In this document: positions 23,868 through 31,534 of the stretch, piece by piece
How positions within the stretch are numbered: position 1 is the first letter of the stretch
Layout of the letters: every line of letters begins with the position of its first letter
From: an uncultured Collinsella sp.
GTDB taxonomy: Bacteria > Actinomycetota > Coriobacteriia > Coriobacteriales > Coriobacteriaceae
Direction: 5' to 3'
Length of the DNA: 44,369 nucleotides
NCBI GenBank assembly: GCA_902478365.1
Contig: CABSKX010000012.1
Span: forward strand, 1 to 44,369
Notes under the pieces: model-generated
What the model was told of the DNA's origin: nothing
The model's database searches: none
The model's input: the letters and a program-made list of their open reading frames with translations, nothing else
Program-made: the position numbers and the translations under genes

Positions 23868-26800
23868 ATGGCGAACACCCAGAACTATATTAACCACCTG
23901 CTGCAGAGCACTGGCATCACGCCGGCGTGCAGCGAAGAAGAGCGCCTGGCTGCCGAGGATATCGCCCAGATTTTCCGCAACCACGGCTTTGACCCCGAGG
24001 TGCAGGAATTTAATGCTCCCGCGCCCAGCAGGTTGGCGTTTGCCGTTACCGGTATTCTGGCGTTTGCCGGCGCCCTGCTAATGGGCATCGGCGGCGGTAT
24101 CGGCTTGGTCGGCACCTTGCTGGCCATTGTCGGCGCCGTGCTCTACGTGCTCGAGCGCACGGGGCATCCCGTGGTTTCGCGCCTGGGAAAGACCGGTGTG
24201 AGCCAAAATGTCATCGCCTATCACAAGGCCTCGGGCCCGCTTGCGTCTCCGCGCAACCGCCCGGTCGTCGTGGTGGCCCACTATGATTCCCCCCGCGCCG
24301 AGCTCCTTGCTCGCGAGCCCTATGCTCCGTATCGCGCGCTCATCGCCAAGCTCCTGCCTGTCGCCACGATCGCGCCCGCGGCTGTCGCCATCCTGCGCAT
24401 CCTGCCGCTTCCCGGCGTGCTCAAGGTGCTGTTGTGGGTTGTCGCGATTTTGGCCTCCCTCGTGGCACTGGCCAACGCCGCCAATATCATCTCCAACCGT
24501 TTTGTGCTCCCCTACACGTCTGGCGCGGTGTGCAACAAGTCCTCTGTTGCCGCCATGCTCGGTGTCATGGACAACGTCGCCCCCTATCAGGGCGAAAACG
24601 AGTTCCCCGACGACATTCCATTCGATACTTATTTTGGCGAGCAGAAACGTCGCGCCGAGGAAATGGCGCGCGCGGCGGCCGAGTATGCCGCGGCCCAGCA
24701 GCAAAACGACTACGGCAACACCATTGAATATGAGGAGCCTTCCTACGACGAGGACGAGTTTGGCCAGCCGGTGGCGCCTGCCGATGTACCCGAGCAGGAC
24801 GAGGCTTTTGATGGACAGATCGATGGTTTTGAGGGTGCCTCTGCCGACGAGACACTGATCGGCGTTATCGCCCCCGAGGCTCAAGACCAGACTGCCCAGG
24901 CCGAAGTGTCCACCGAGGAAACGTCCACCGCCGAGCCGGCGGAGGAGCCCGCGGTGGTCGAAGCCGCTGAGCCCAAGCTCTATCGCAATGCCGCCGGCAA
25001 TATCCGCTTTGGTTCGGATGCCATCCGTGCGCTCGGCATGCTTCCCGAGTCCTGCGCGCTCGATTACGAAGAGGGCGAGGAGCCGACGTTCGAGCCGGAG
25101 CCTGCTCCCGTTGCGCAGGAGCCCGCACCCGCGGCAAATACGGCTGTTGCTCCCGCCGAGCCGGTCGCTGCCCCTGTTGCTGCCGCGGAGCCTGACGCAG
25201 AGCCCGCGCTCGATTCTGCAGCCGGTCTGGATATTCTGGCGCCTGCCGCTCCGGCACAGGTTGAAGACGAGACCGCCGACGAAGACTATGACGAGTATCC
25301 GCAGCGCGTGTCCTATGAGAGTGACACCGATTTCTCGGCCGAGCTTCCCTCGACAACGCCCCATGCCGATATCGCTTCCGCGTTCTCCTCGATTGGTGCC
25401 AGCGCTTCTAGCTTCTTTAAGGGTGCCTTTGCGAAGGGCAAGAAGTTCGTCGACGACTTTGAGGAAAAGCGTGCCGCTGCCCGCGAGGCCGCCGAGCGGG
25501 AGGCCATCGCCCAGCAGCAGGCCGCCGAGGCCGAGCGTGAGCGTGCGGCGCAGGAGTTCGAGCAGAGCGAGGCCGAGCAGCCGGAGCCTGTCGATGCCGC
25601 CGACGCCACGACGTCCTTCGAGGCTCCGCAGCCGACATCCGCTGACGTTGCCGAGGCTACGACGTCTTTTGAGGCGCAGCAGCCGGTCGATGGCACCATG
25701 TCATTCGATGCCACGATGACGTTTGAGAAGCAGGGCACCGCAATTGCCGAGCCTCTTCCCATCTCCGATGATGCCCAGGATGCCGCCGATGATTCGGTTG
25801 TCGACGAGGCCGATTCCGTTGAGGCCAGCGCACCCGAGCAGGTCGAGGCTCCTGTTATGGAGCAGGAGCCCCCTGCGATTGACGAGGCTCCCAAGACGGA
25901 TGAGTCCAGGCCTTATTCTACGCAGATCTTTACCATGCCCGCGCCGAGCGACCCCGGTGCCACGGTGGCCAATGTCGCTCCCACGCAGGACGAGACAGTG
26001 GACTCCCTCATGGCGCAGATTTCGTCTCAGGTGCCTCCGCGCCAGCAAATGAATATCCCCGATCCGGCCTCCGCGCCCGCACCCTCTTCGTCGCCGCTGG
26101 CCTCGGTCCCCGATCCGTCGCTGCCTTCGATGCAACAGGCCAACGTCGCGTCCCGCACGTCGCTGTTCGATCTTCCCGATCCTTCGGCACAGACAAATGA
26201 TCCCTTTGCGACGGCGCAGGGCCCCGAGCCCACATCGGCACCGGTCGCGACCCCCATGCCCATCTCCTCGGGCGCACAGCCGCTCGAGACCATCTCGGCT
26301 CCTGCTTCGACGGGCGCCAAGCCGCAGAAGCGTGGCCTAGGTGGCTTGTTCGGTCGCAAAAAGAAGAACGAGCAGGACAGCATGAGCGACTGGCTGGGCG
26401 TCGAGGACGATTACGATGCCAAGAAGTCCGGCCGCGGCATTGGCTCGTGGGATAACTTCGAGGATGACGACGACGGTTGGAAGGGCGGTGCCACCTCCTC
26501 CGATGGTGCTTCTGCCGAGGATATGCTCTCGGCCGTTGCCTCCATGGGTGACGATGAGCTGCTCGGCCACGATATCTGGTTCGTCGCAACGGGCGCGTCC
26601 GATTGCGACGGCGCCGGCATGAGGGCGTTTTTGGCCTCGCATCGTGACAAGCTCCGCGGTGTGTTCTTCATCAACCTCGAGTCTATCGGTGCCGGCAGGC
26701 TTTCGGTGGTAACGGTCGAGGGCGAGCAGCAGCTGTTTAAGGGCGATCGCCGCATCATGAATCTTGTCAGCAAGGTGTGTAAGTCGTTCCACGTCGATTG

Positions 26801-26999
26801 CGGCGCGTTCGAGATGCCCTATGCAAAAACCGATGCATCCGCAGCGCTCGAGGCGAGCCGTCGCGCCCTTACGATCGCCGGTGTGGACGGCCCGCGCCTT
26901 GCCTGCGCTCGCACCGAGGATGACCTGCCGTACAACGTCAATCCGACCAATATCGCTACGGTGTCCGAGGTCGTGACCGAGGTCATTCGTCGTTCGTAG
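23868..26999 (+). CDS. Membrane protein with a split M28-peptidase-like domain and a very long disordered insertion
   Basis: The protein is 1043 aa from the ATG at 23868, which follows GGAG; the open frame begins 150 nt earlier without support. Residues 1-60 resemble M28 peptidases (AEDIAQIFRNHGFDPEVQEF). Two hydrophobic pairs follow (about 47-90 and 165-210). Between them is VVVVAHYDSPRAE, with His138 and Asp140 at the place of the first metal ligand. Residue 222 begins CNKSSVAAMLGVMDN, where active M28 enzymes have an Asp before Asn. Residues about 240-890 are an acidic, Pro/Ala/Glu-rich, probably disordered insertion. The peptidase-like fold resumes at HDIWFVATGASDCDG and ends with FINLESIGAG and NPTNIATVSEVV. 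Several catalytic residues look absent, so activity is doubtful. Confidence 0.72.
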   Translation: MANTQNYINHLLQSTGITPACSEEERLAAEDIAQIFRNHGFDPEVQEFNAPAPSRLAFAVTGILAFAGALLMGIGGGIGLVGTLLAIVGAVLYVLERTGHPVVSRLGKTGVSQNVIAYHKASGPLASPRNRPVVVVAHYDSPRAELLAREPYAPYRALIAKLLPVATIAPAAVAILRILPLPGVLKVLLWVVAILASLVALANAANIISNRFVLPYTSGAVCNKSSVAAMLGVMDNVAPYQGENEFPDDIPFDTYFGEQKRRAEEMARAAAEYAAAQQQNDYGNTIEYEEPSYDEDEFGQPVAPADVPEQDEAFDGQIDGFEGASADETLIGVIAPEAQDQTAQAEVSTEETSTAEPAEEPAVVEAAEPKLYRNAAGNIRFGSDAIRALGMLPESCALDYEEGEEPTFEPEPAPVAQEPAPAANTAVAPAEPVAAPVAAAEPDAEPALDSAAGLDILAPAAPAQVEDETADEDYDEYPQRVSYESDTDFSAELPSTTPHADIASAFSSIGASASSFFKGAFAKGKKFVDDFEEKRAAAREAAEREAIAQQQAAEAERERAAQEFEQSEAEQPEPVDAADATTSFEAPQPTSADVAEATTSFEAQQPVDGTMSFDATMTFEKQGTAIAEPLPISDDAQDAADDSVVDEADSVEASAPEQVEAPVMEQEPPAIDEAPKTDESRPYSTQIFTMPAPSDPGATVANVAPTQDETVDSLMAQISSQVPPRQQMNIPDPASAPAPSSSPLASVPDPSLPSMQQANVASRTSLFDLPDPSAQTNDPFATAQGPEPTSAPVATPMPISSGAQPLETISAPASTGAKPQKRGLGGLFGRKKKNEQDSMSDWLGVEDDYDAKKSGRGIGSWDNFEDDDDGWKGGATSSDGASAEDMLSAVASMGDDELLGHDIWFVATGASDCDGAGMRAFLASHRDKLRGVFFINLESIGAGRLSVVTVEGEQQLFKGDRRIMNLVSKVCKSFHVDCGAFEMPYAKTDASAALEASRRALTIAGVDGPRLACARTEDDLPYNVNPTNIATVSEVVTEVIRRS

Positions 27000-27021
27000 A
27001 CAGACCCGCTAAGGAGTCAGC

Positions 27022-27240
27022 GTGTTTTCGTACATCAAGCGCCATTGGCCCATCTATCTGATTTTGACCCTGATCGCTATCGCATTGGGTTTTGGGGCCG
27101 CGTATGTCGTTGGCATTAAGGGCTCGACGCCCGAGACGACAATGAACGAAGAGGTGGAGCAAGAGCAAAGTTTGGGTGCCGACGGTATTTCCGAGTCCGA
27201 TCAGGCAGCCATCGATGGCGGTTCGTCATCTGCTGAATAG
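27022..27240 (+). CDS. Small single-pass membrane protein
   Basis: This is a 72-aa protein of unknown function. A GTG start at 27022 with AAGGAG at 27011-27016 lies 22 bp after the split peptidase gene, so both are probably co-transcribed. Residues about 8-32 (WPIYLILTLIAIALGFGAAY) span the membrane, and the remaining 40 residues form an acidic outside tail. It is followed by a strong terminator. Confidence 0.75.
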   Translation: MFSYIKRHWPIYLILTLIAIALGFGAAYVVGIKGSTPETTMNEEVEQEQSLGADGISESDQAAIDGGSSSAE

Positions 27241-27263
27241 CCGATTCATCGTTTATGCCCAAG

Positions 27264-27298
27264 GCGGGCGAGCCGGGAGACTGGCTCGCCCGCTTTTT
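27264..27298 (+). terminator. Terminator between convergent genes
   Basis: A perfect 11-bp stem, GCGGGCGAGCC (27264-27274) with GGCTCGCCCGC (27283-27293), is followed by five T residues. It lies between the small membrane gene and the convergent adhesin stop; the U run serves the plus strand. Confidence 0.88.
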
Positions 27299-27305
27299 CG
27301 TCGTG

Positions 27306-30300
27306 CTAGCGCCTCTTTGTGGCTGACCTAAGGCGAGCGAACCATATGGCTGCAGCGCCCGAGGTCAGGAGTGCGGTGATGCATGCGGCGACGAGAACAG
27401 ATCCCGTTGCCGGCAGGTTCTGAGGCAGGGTGCATCGTTGGATGACGCGGTCCTCATCATACGCCTCGAGTTTATCGCCACCGCCGTTGCGGCAAAGATC
27501 GACGCGCGCGCTGTTGGCAAGTGCGGTTTGGGGCGTATAGGACGACGTTGCCTGCATATGCACGACTGCGCCTCGGGCATCCGAGTTAAGGATCGCCTTG
27601 GCATCGTCAAGATCGTCGTGTTCGTCTTTAAGGTCATCCCGGGTCCAAGAACCCGCCTCGCTTCTGGTTGTAAAGTCGGCGGCTACCGCACCGTATTCAA
27701 AACGGATGCCCGTGATGACGGCGCCGTCTGTAAGATCAAGCTCTTTCGTATCGAGCGTGACGGACTTGTCCGTCGGGATATCTGCTTTCCATAGGTGCCA
27801 CCCGTCGTAATCGACGAGACGCACATCGTCGCCCAGCAGCTTTGCAACCTCTTCCGTTTCGAGCCAAGGATTGTGGTGCCCGTCGTCAAGCGTTGCATTG
27901 ACCTGCCTGCCCGTATCGCTTGTTCCTGCCGGAGACGTTCGATACCACACGTTGCACAGCCCGTTTAGATCACCGACCGCAATGGGGGTTTCAACGGCAA
28001 CGAGTTTCGCTGCACCATCTTTGACGCACTCAAGGTCGTCGGTGATGGTTAACTCGTCGACCCAGGTGCTCGACTCATTTTTGGCGTCGATGGTATAGGA
28101 GAAGGCGCCTTGCGTATTGGCCCGTGCTTTGGCTCGGTTTTTTCCGTCGCCGTTGGCAATGAGTTTGCTTACGACTGGCTGTGCAATCTCTTGGCGCTTA
28201 TCGACGCTTCCCCTGATCTCGATGGGGGTATCCTTCATGGCCATGGTTTGAACTTCTCCCGTGGCCTTTACTTCAAACGTTATCTCTTCGGCGAGGTCGT
28301 AGGTACGCGGAGACATCGTTTCGCGTAGGGTGTAGGTGCCGGGCGAAAGGTGCTCAATGTGGTGCGGTTTGCCGGATGAAGTCCAAGAATCGATTTCGTT
28401 GCCATTGGAGTCGCAGAGGACAAGCTCGGCGCCTGTCACTTCCTGACCTCCGCACGCGTCGACTTTGGAGACATCGATCTTGGTGTAGTCGTTGGAAACG
28501 TCAAGGCGCACTTCGATCACAGGCGTTTGCTGGTCGGCGTACGATAACTTCACAGTATGTGGGGTCGGGTTGAGCAGATAACCTTCGGGCGCTTGTGTCT
28601 CGACGACCTCGTAGGTGGCGGTACCGCATCCCAGCGAAAGATGGTCGACTCGCGCATGCCCCCGTTCGTCGGTTGTAACGGTGGCGACGGTTTCGCCATC
28701 CAGGGCGACGATGCTGCCGTCGGTTCGCACGATGTCGCCGTCAGCGCGGATGTCAAACGTGGCTCCAGCGAGGGTGTGCCCATCTACGGCATCCGTCTTA
28801 ATGATTTCGATGCTTCCGGTTGCGGCGTCGTCATAGAACGAGGCGACGGCGACCGGTGTCAGATTCCTGTCGGCGGGAATCGTTATCTCCAGGTCTTCTC
28901 CGCGCAGATACGGTTCCTTGGCCGACGCCTCGTGCACGTAGTATGTTCCGGGATTAAGTGATTCAGGCAGCGTGACGGCGCCGGATGTATCGGTTGTGAA
29001 GGTATTCATTACATTGTGGGCCGGATACCAACATGTTTGCGAGACGGGCTCGTGATGGCTATCGAGCAGCTGGAACGTAAAGCCGGCAAGTGGTACGGTG
29101 CCGCCGGTCTGAGCATCACGCTTTACGATTTGAAGGTGTGTCGATAGGGCATGGTTGTCAACGATGTACTGAAGCTCGGCGCCGTCTGCGGTCTGCTCTG
29201 CTGTGATGGTCCATTCCCCTGCTTGCTTAAATCCTTCAGGGACCGTTTCTGCAACCTCGCGAACGGTGTAGCCCGCGCGGTCGTAGGGAATGGCACCGTG
29301 AGCGCCGGCGGGTCGCTTGCCTGCGCCAAACCATGCTTCGGGCTGGTCTTTGGTGGAGGCAAAGCCATAAACGTTTGTGGTCAACGTGCCGACGACTTGT
29401 TGGGAGCTATTGCTGACAACTTCAAAGACGACGCCTTTCGCCGGCTGCTCTAGGCCGGACTCATTGTTATCGCCATGATCCTTAAACTTCGAGATTTCAA
29501 GGTCAAAGGCGATGGGGATGTTGGGAATACGGCTTTCGAGCTCAACGATACCCGTATCTCCGAGTTGCTCGGCACCGACGGTGTAGCTCCAGCTGTCGTT
29601 TGAAATCAGGTAGCCCTCGGGCGCTTTCGATTCGTAGATGGTAAAGGTGCCCAGAGGAACGTCATTGAGGATCGCCCGTCCGTTTTCGTCAGTCGTAAGG
29701 GTGCGAGTCCAGCCGGGAGTTGATTGCGAGACGCAGGTGAATTCAGCGCCCGCAAGCGACGCTCCAACCTGGGCGCCGGCATCCGTGGCGGCATCGATTT
29801 TTGCAATACGCAAGGTGATGGTGCCGGGCTGCTCGTTAATAGTGACATGTTCGCCGCTGTTTTGTGTGGTGAAGGCTATTCGGTCGCTTCGAGGGATATA
29901 GCCTGCCGGGGCTTTGGTTTCGACCAGGTAATATGCCGTATTGGGCAAAAGTGTTGCTTGTGCACGCCCGTTTTCGTCCATCTGGATAGTGCCGACACGT
30001 GCATCGCCCGCACTTTCAAAGATATCGAAGGTTGCGCCACCGAGTCTGTAGGTGTCGTTGCCGGCGGTGATGCCAGCCTGGGACGATTGTTTTTGGAAAG
30101 ATACGGAGACGGCGGGCAGAACATAGAGCATGTCCTGGTGTCGACCCTCGCCCGAGACCGGGCCGTGATAACGCCTGGCTCGATGTGGGGCTGCCTTAAT
30201 AGATCCGGACTTAGCGCTCTCGTAGAGCCAACGTGCAGCCGCTACGGCCTCGGCGTTTTCGTAAAACCTACCGCTCCTGGCAACTCCCTTGCTATTTGTA

Positions 30301-30737
30301 TACGAATAGGTGCCGTCGGGGCGCGTGGTTCCCTTGAGCATCCACACGGCAATCTGGGTGGCGGCACGGGCGAGATCGGGCGACAGGTTGTGGCCCCCAA
30401 AGGATGTGCTGGAGGGGTATCCGTGACAGACGATGGCGGCAAATTCGTCATCGAGCCATGTCCAGCCCTGGTTGTATGTGCGCCATGGCCCTCCCGGCTT
30501 GCTGGGGCCGGGGCAGTCTTGATTCATGCAGTACGAAATCGAAGTGTCCTGTGCCTCATATTTACCGACGCCGAAGGGGCCGCAGCCGTCGCTTATAGTG
30601 CGGAAATTAAGGGCGTCGTTCCCGTCGACGGCGAGTGCGGCCCCTGGGGCCAGGCAGCCGATCAGAAAAAAGAGGAGCAGGAGCAGCGGACCTGTTGCGA
30701 TTGCGCTGTGGACAGAGTGCGTGGGTGCGTTGGACAT
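27306..30737 (-). CDS. LPXTG-anchored surface adhesin with thioester domain and repeated Cna-B/SpaA-type domains
   Basis: This is a 1143-aa secreted cell-wall protein. Residues 1-36 form a signal peptide ending APGAALA. The next ~180 residues look like a thioester domain: Cys70 in SYCMNQD and Gln128 in ATQIAVWML fit the Cys-Gln pair that forms a reactive thioester in Gram-positive adhesins. Several beta-sandwich Cna-B/SpaA-like repeats follow, recognised by recurrent phrases such as GYLISNDSW, PGTYYVHEAS, APEGYLLNPTP and PGTYTLRETMSP. A distinct domain follows around residues 880-1080. The C terminus has LPATG (1108-1112), a hydrophobic segment and a basic tail for sortase anchoring. No sortase gene is in the window. 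The likely role is covalent attachment to host or mucus ligands. Confidence 0.9.
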   Translation of the reverse strand: MSNAPTHSVHSAIATGPLLLLLFFLIGCLAPGAALAVDGNDALNFRTISDGCGPFGVGKYEAQDTSISYCMNQDCPGPSKPGGPWRTYNQGWTWLDDEFAAIVCHGYPSSTSFGGHNLSPDLARAATQIAVWMLKGTTRPDGTYSYTNSKGVARSGRFYENAEAVAAARWLYESAKSGSIKAAPHRARRYHGPVSGEGRHQDMLYVLPAVSVSFQKQSSQAGITAGNDTYRLGGATFDIFESAGDARVGTIQMDENGRAQATLLPNTAYYLVETKAPAGYIPRSDRIAFTTQNSGEHVTINEQPGTITLRIAKIDAATDAGAQVGASLAGAEFTCVSQSTPGWTRTLTTDENGRAILNDVPLGTFTIYESKAPEGYLISNDSWSYTVGAEQLGDTGIVELESRIPNIPIAFDLEISKFKDHGDNNESGLEQPAKGVVFEVVSNSSQQVVGTLTTNVYGFASTKDQPEAWFGAGKRPAGAHGAIPYDRAGYTVREVAETVPEGFKQAGEWTITAEQTADGAELQYIVDNHALSTHLQIVKRDAQTGGTVPLAGFTFQLLDSHHEPVSQTCWYPAHNVMNTFTTDTSGAVTLPESLNPGTYYVHEASAKEPYLRGEDLEITIPADRNLTPVAVASFYDDAATGSIEIIKTDAVDGHTLAGATFDIRADGDIVRTDGSIVALDGETVATVTTDERGHARVDHLSLGCGTATYEVVETQAPEGYLLNPTPHTVKLSYADQQTPVIEVRLDVSNDYTKIDVSKVDACGGQEVTGAELVLCDSNGNEIDSWTSSGKPHHIEHLSPGTYTLRETMSPRTYDLAEEITFEVKATGEVQTMAMKDTPIEIRGSVDKRQEIAQPVVSKLIANGDGKNRAKARANTQGAFSYTIDAKNESSTWVDELTITDDLECVKDGAAKLVAVETPIAVGDLNGLCNVWYRTSPAGTSDTGRQVNATLDDGHHNPWLETEEVAKLLGDDVRLVDYDGWHLWKADIPTDKSVTLDTKELDLTDGAVITGIRFEYGAVAADFTTRSEAGSWTRDDLKDEHDDLDDAKAILNSDARGAVVHMQATSSYTPQTALANSARVDLCRNGGGDKLEAYDEDRVIQRCTLPQNLPATGSVLVAACITALLTSGAAAIWFARLRSATKRR

Positions 30738-31034
30738 GGCTGCTCCTTATCCCTCGTGCGCCGCACGGGGAGGCCGCGGCGCTTGGGATGAGGCTACTGC
30801 CATGGTTCATGCGGGTAAGTACCGGAAGCTGACCAAAAGCTTGCCCGATTTCTGACAAATCGAGCTCAAATACAATAATCAGATAAAAGCGCAGGTAGAA
30901 GATGGTAAGAAAAGAAAGACAAAGGTCCTCATCTCCACAATTGGCGCGGTTTTCAAACGATTCTCCACAGCTAAAACAAGCATCGACACCCTTGTATCAA
31001 ACAAGACAACCGCGTTATACTAGCCAACACACAA
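30738..31034. other. Intergenic region between adhesin and tRNA-Gly
   Basis: The region of 297 bp holds the adhesin leader (minus strand, AAGGAG close to the ATG, and a CGCCGC/GCGGCG hairpin just before it) and the tRNA-Gly promoter at its right end. I see no gene and no riboswitch I recognise. Confidence 0.5.
30992..31021 (+). promoter_or_regulatory. Promoter of tRNA-Gly
   Basis: TTGTAT (30992-30997) and TATACT (31016-31021) are 18 bp apart and 13 bp ahead of the mature tRNA. Confidence 0.6.
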
Positions 31035-31109
31035 GCGGGCATCGCCAAGTGGTAAGGCATCAGCTTCCCAAGCTGACACTCGCGGGTTCGAGTCCCGTTG
31101 CCCGCTCCA
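31035..31109 (+). tRNA. tRNA-Gly (anticodon CCC)
   Basis: A complete cloverleaf is visible. The acceptor GCGGGCA pairs with TGCCCGC. The anticodon stem TCAGC/GCTGA encloses loop TTCCCAA with anticodon CCC. The T-arm is GCGGGTTCGAGTCCCG. The discriminator T is followed by an encoded CCA (31107-31109). Confidence 0.95.
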
Positions 31110-31120
31110 GTTAAAAGCAC

Positions 31121-31153
31121 AAGCACGGCACCATCACGGTGCCGTGCTTTTTT
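31121..31153 (+). terminator. Terminator of tRNA-Gly
   Basis: A 12-bp stem, AAGCACGGCACC (31121-31132) with GGTGCCGTGCTT (31138-31149), is followed by a T run to 31153. Confidence 0.9.
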
Positions 31154-31164
31154 CAATAAAGTGC

Positions 31165-31289
31165 CGGGACTCGAACCCGCCAGGGTGCGAGCGTTAAATA
31201 AACGCGAAGCGTTTATAGCGAGCAGGCAAGGTCGCCGATAGGCGACCGCAGCCGGTGCGTATTTGCAAAGCAAATACGCGGACGTCCCG
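31165..31289. repeat. tRNA-linked multi-hairpin element, copy Gly-1
   Basis: The 125-bp element is bounded by complementary ends CGGGAC (31165) and GTCCCG (31284-31289). It starts with CGGGACTCGAACCCGC, the exact reverse complement of the tRNA-Gly T-arm at 31082-31097. Inside are three hairpins: AAACGC/GCGTTT, GGTCGCC/GGCGACC and GCGTATTTGC/GCAAATACGC. Hairpins 2 and 3 are separated by an unpaired CGCAGC segment. The end GTCCCGTTGCCCGCTCCA (31284-31301) repeats 18 bp of the tRNA 3' end (31092-31109). The nature is unknown. Confidence 0.75.
31246..31288 (+). repeat. 43-bp direct repeat, copy 1
   Basis: This segment is identical over 43 bp to 31377-31419. It contains CCGCAGCCGGT, the 10-bp hairpin GCGTATTTGC/GCAAATACGC and GGACGTCCC. 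Confidence 0.9.
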
Positions 31290-31316
31290 TTGCCCGCTCC
31301 ATCGAGCATGGGAGAC

Positions 31317-31422
31317 ATGGGGACGGCCAATTCAACAAAGTCTTCCTCCGCGGCTTTGTGAGGCCGAGGGGCTCGCCCGCAGCCGGTGCGTATTTGCAAA
31401 GCAAATACGCGGACGTCCCCAT
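31317..31422. repeat. tRNA-linked multi-hairpin element, copy Gly-2
   Basis: The 106-bp element is bounded by an 8-bp inverted repeat ATGGGGAC (31317-31324) and GTCCCCAT (31415-31422). The 3' half shares the 43-bp repeat with copy Gly-1. The 5' half is different in sequence but contains a hairpin ACAAAG/CTTTGT. The text after it, GGCCGCTCC, again resembles a tRNA acceptor tail. Confidence 0.65.
31377..31419 (+). repeat. 43-bp direct repeat, copy 2
   Basis: This is the second identical copy of 31246-31288, offset by 131 bp. Confidence 0.9.
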
Positions 31423-31484
31423 GGCCGCTCCTGTTTCAAAATGTTAGGTTAATGCCTGCTGCCCATACTCGCGCCCGCGCACGG

Positions 31485-31490
31485 TACAAT
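31485..31490 (+). promoter_or_regulatory. Candidate -10 box of purB
   Basis: TACAAT at 31485-31490, in the context GGTACAATGG, lies 45 bp before the purB start. The same GGTACAATG context occurs at the tRNA-Lys promoter. No good -35 box is visible. Confidence 0.4.
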
Positions 31491-31534
31491 GGTTGGGTTA
31501 CGACCAACGTGCCAATAACCAAAAAGGAGCCGCT

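Noticed and set aside
24078..25364. 428-codon minus-strand frame within the split peptidase gene
   Set aside because: Shadow of the biased, repetitive codons of the disordered insertion; no ribosome binding site and no domain.
29724..30791. 355-codon plus-strand frame antisense to the adhesin
   Set aside because: Opposes a well-supported adhesin with signal peptide and LPXTG; the translated product has no recognisable features.
30971..31399. Minus-strand frame containing GAGNGTRTRE, across tRNA-Gly
   Set aside because: This peptide is a familiar artefact of translating the complement of tRNA genes. The frame covers the tRNA, its terminator and the hairpin repeat.
31201..31431. Possible CRISPR array from repeats near tRNA-Gly
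   Set aside because: Only two 43-bp copies occur, with a strong internal hairpin, no regular spacers and no cas genes in the window.
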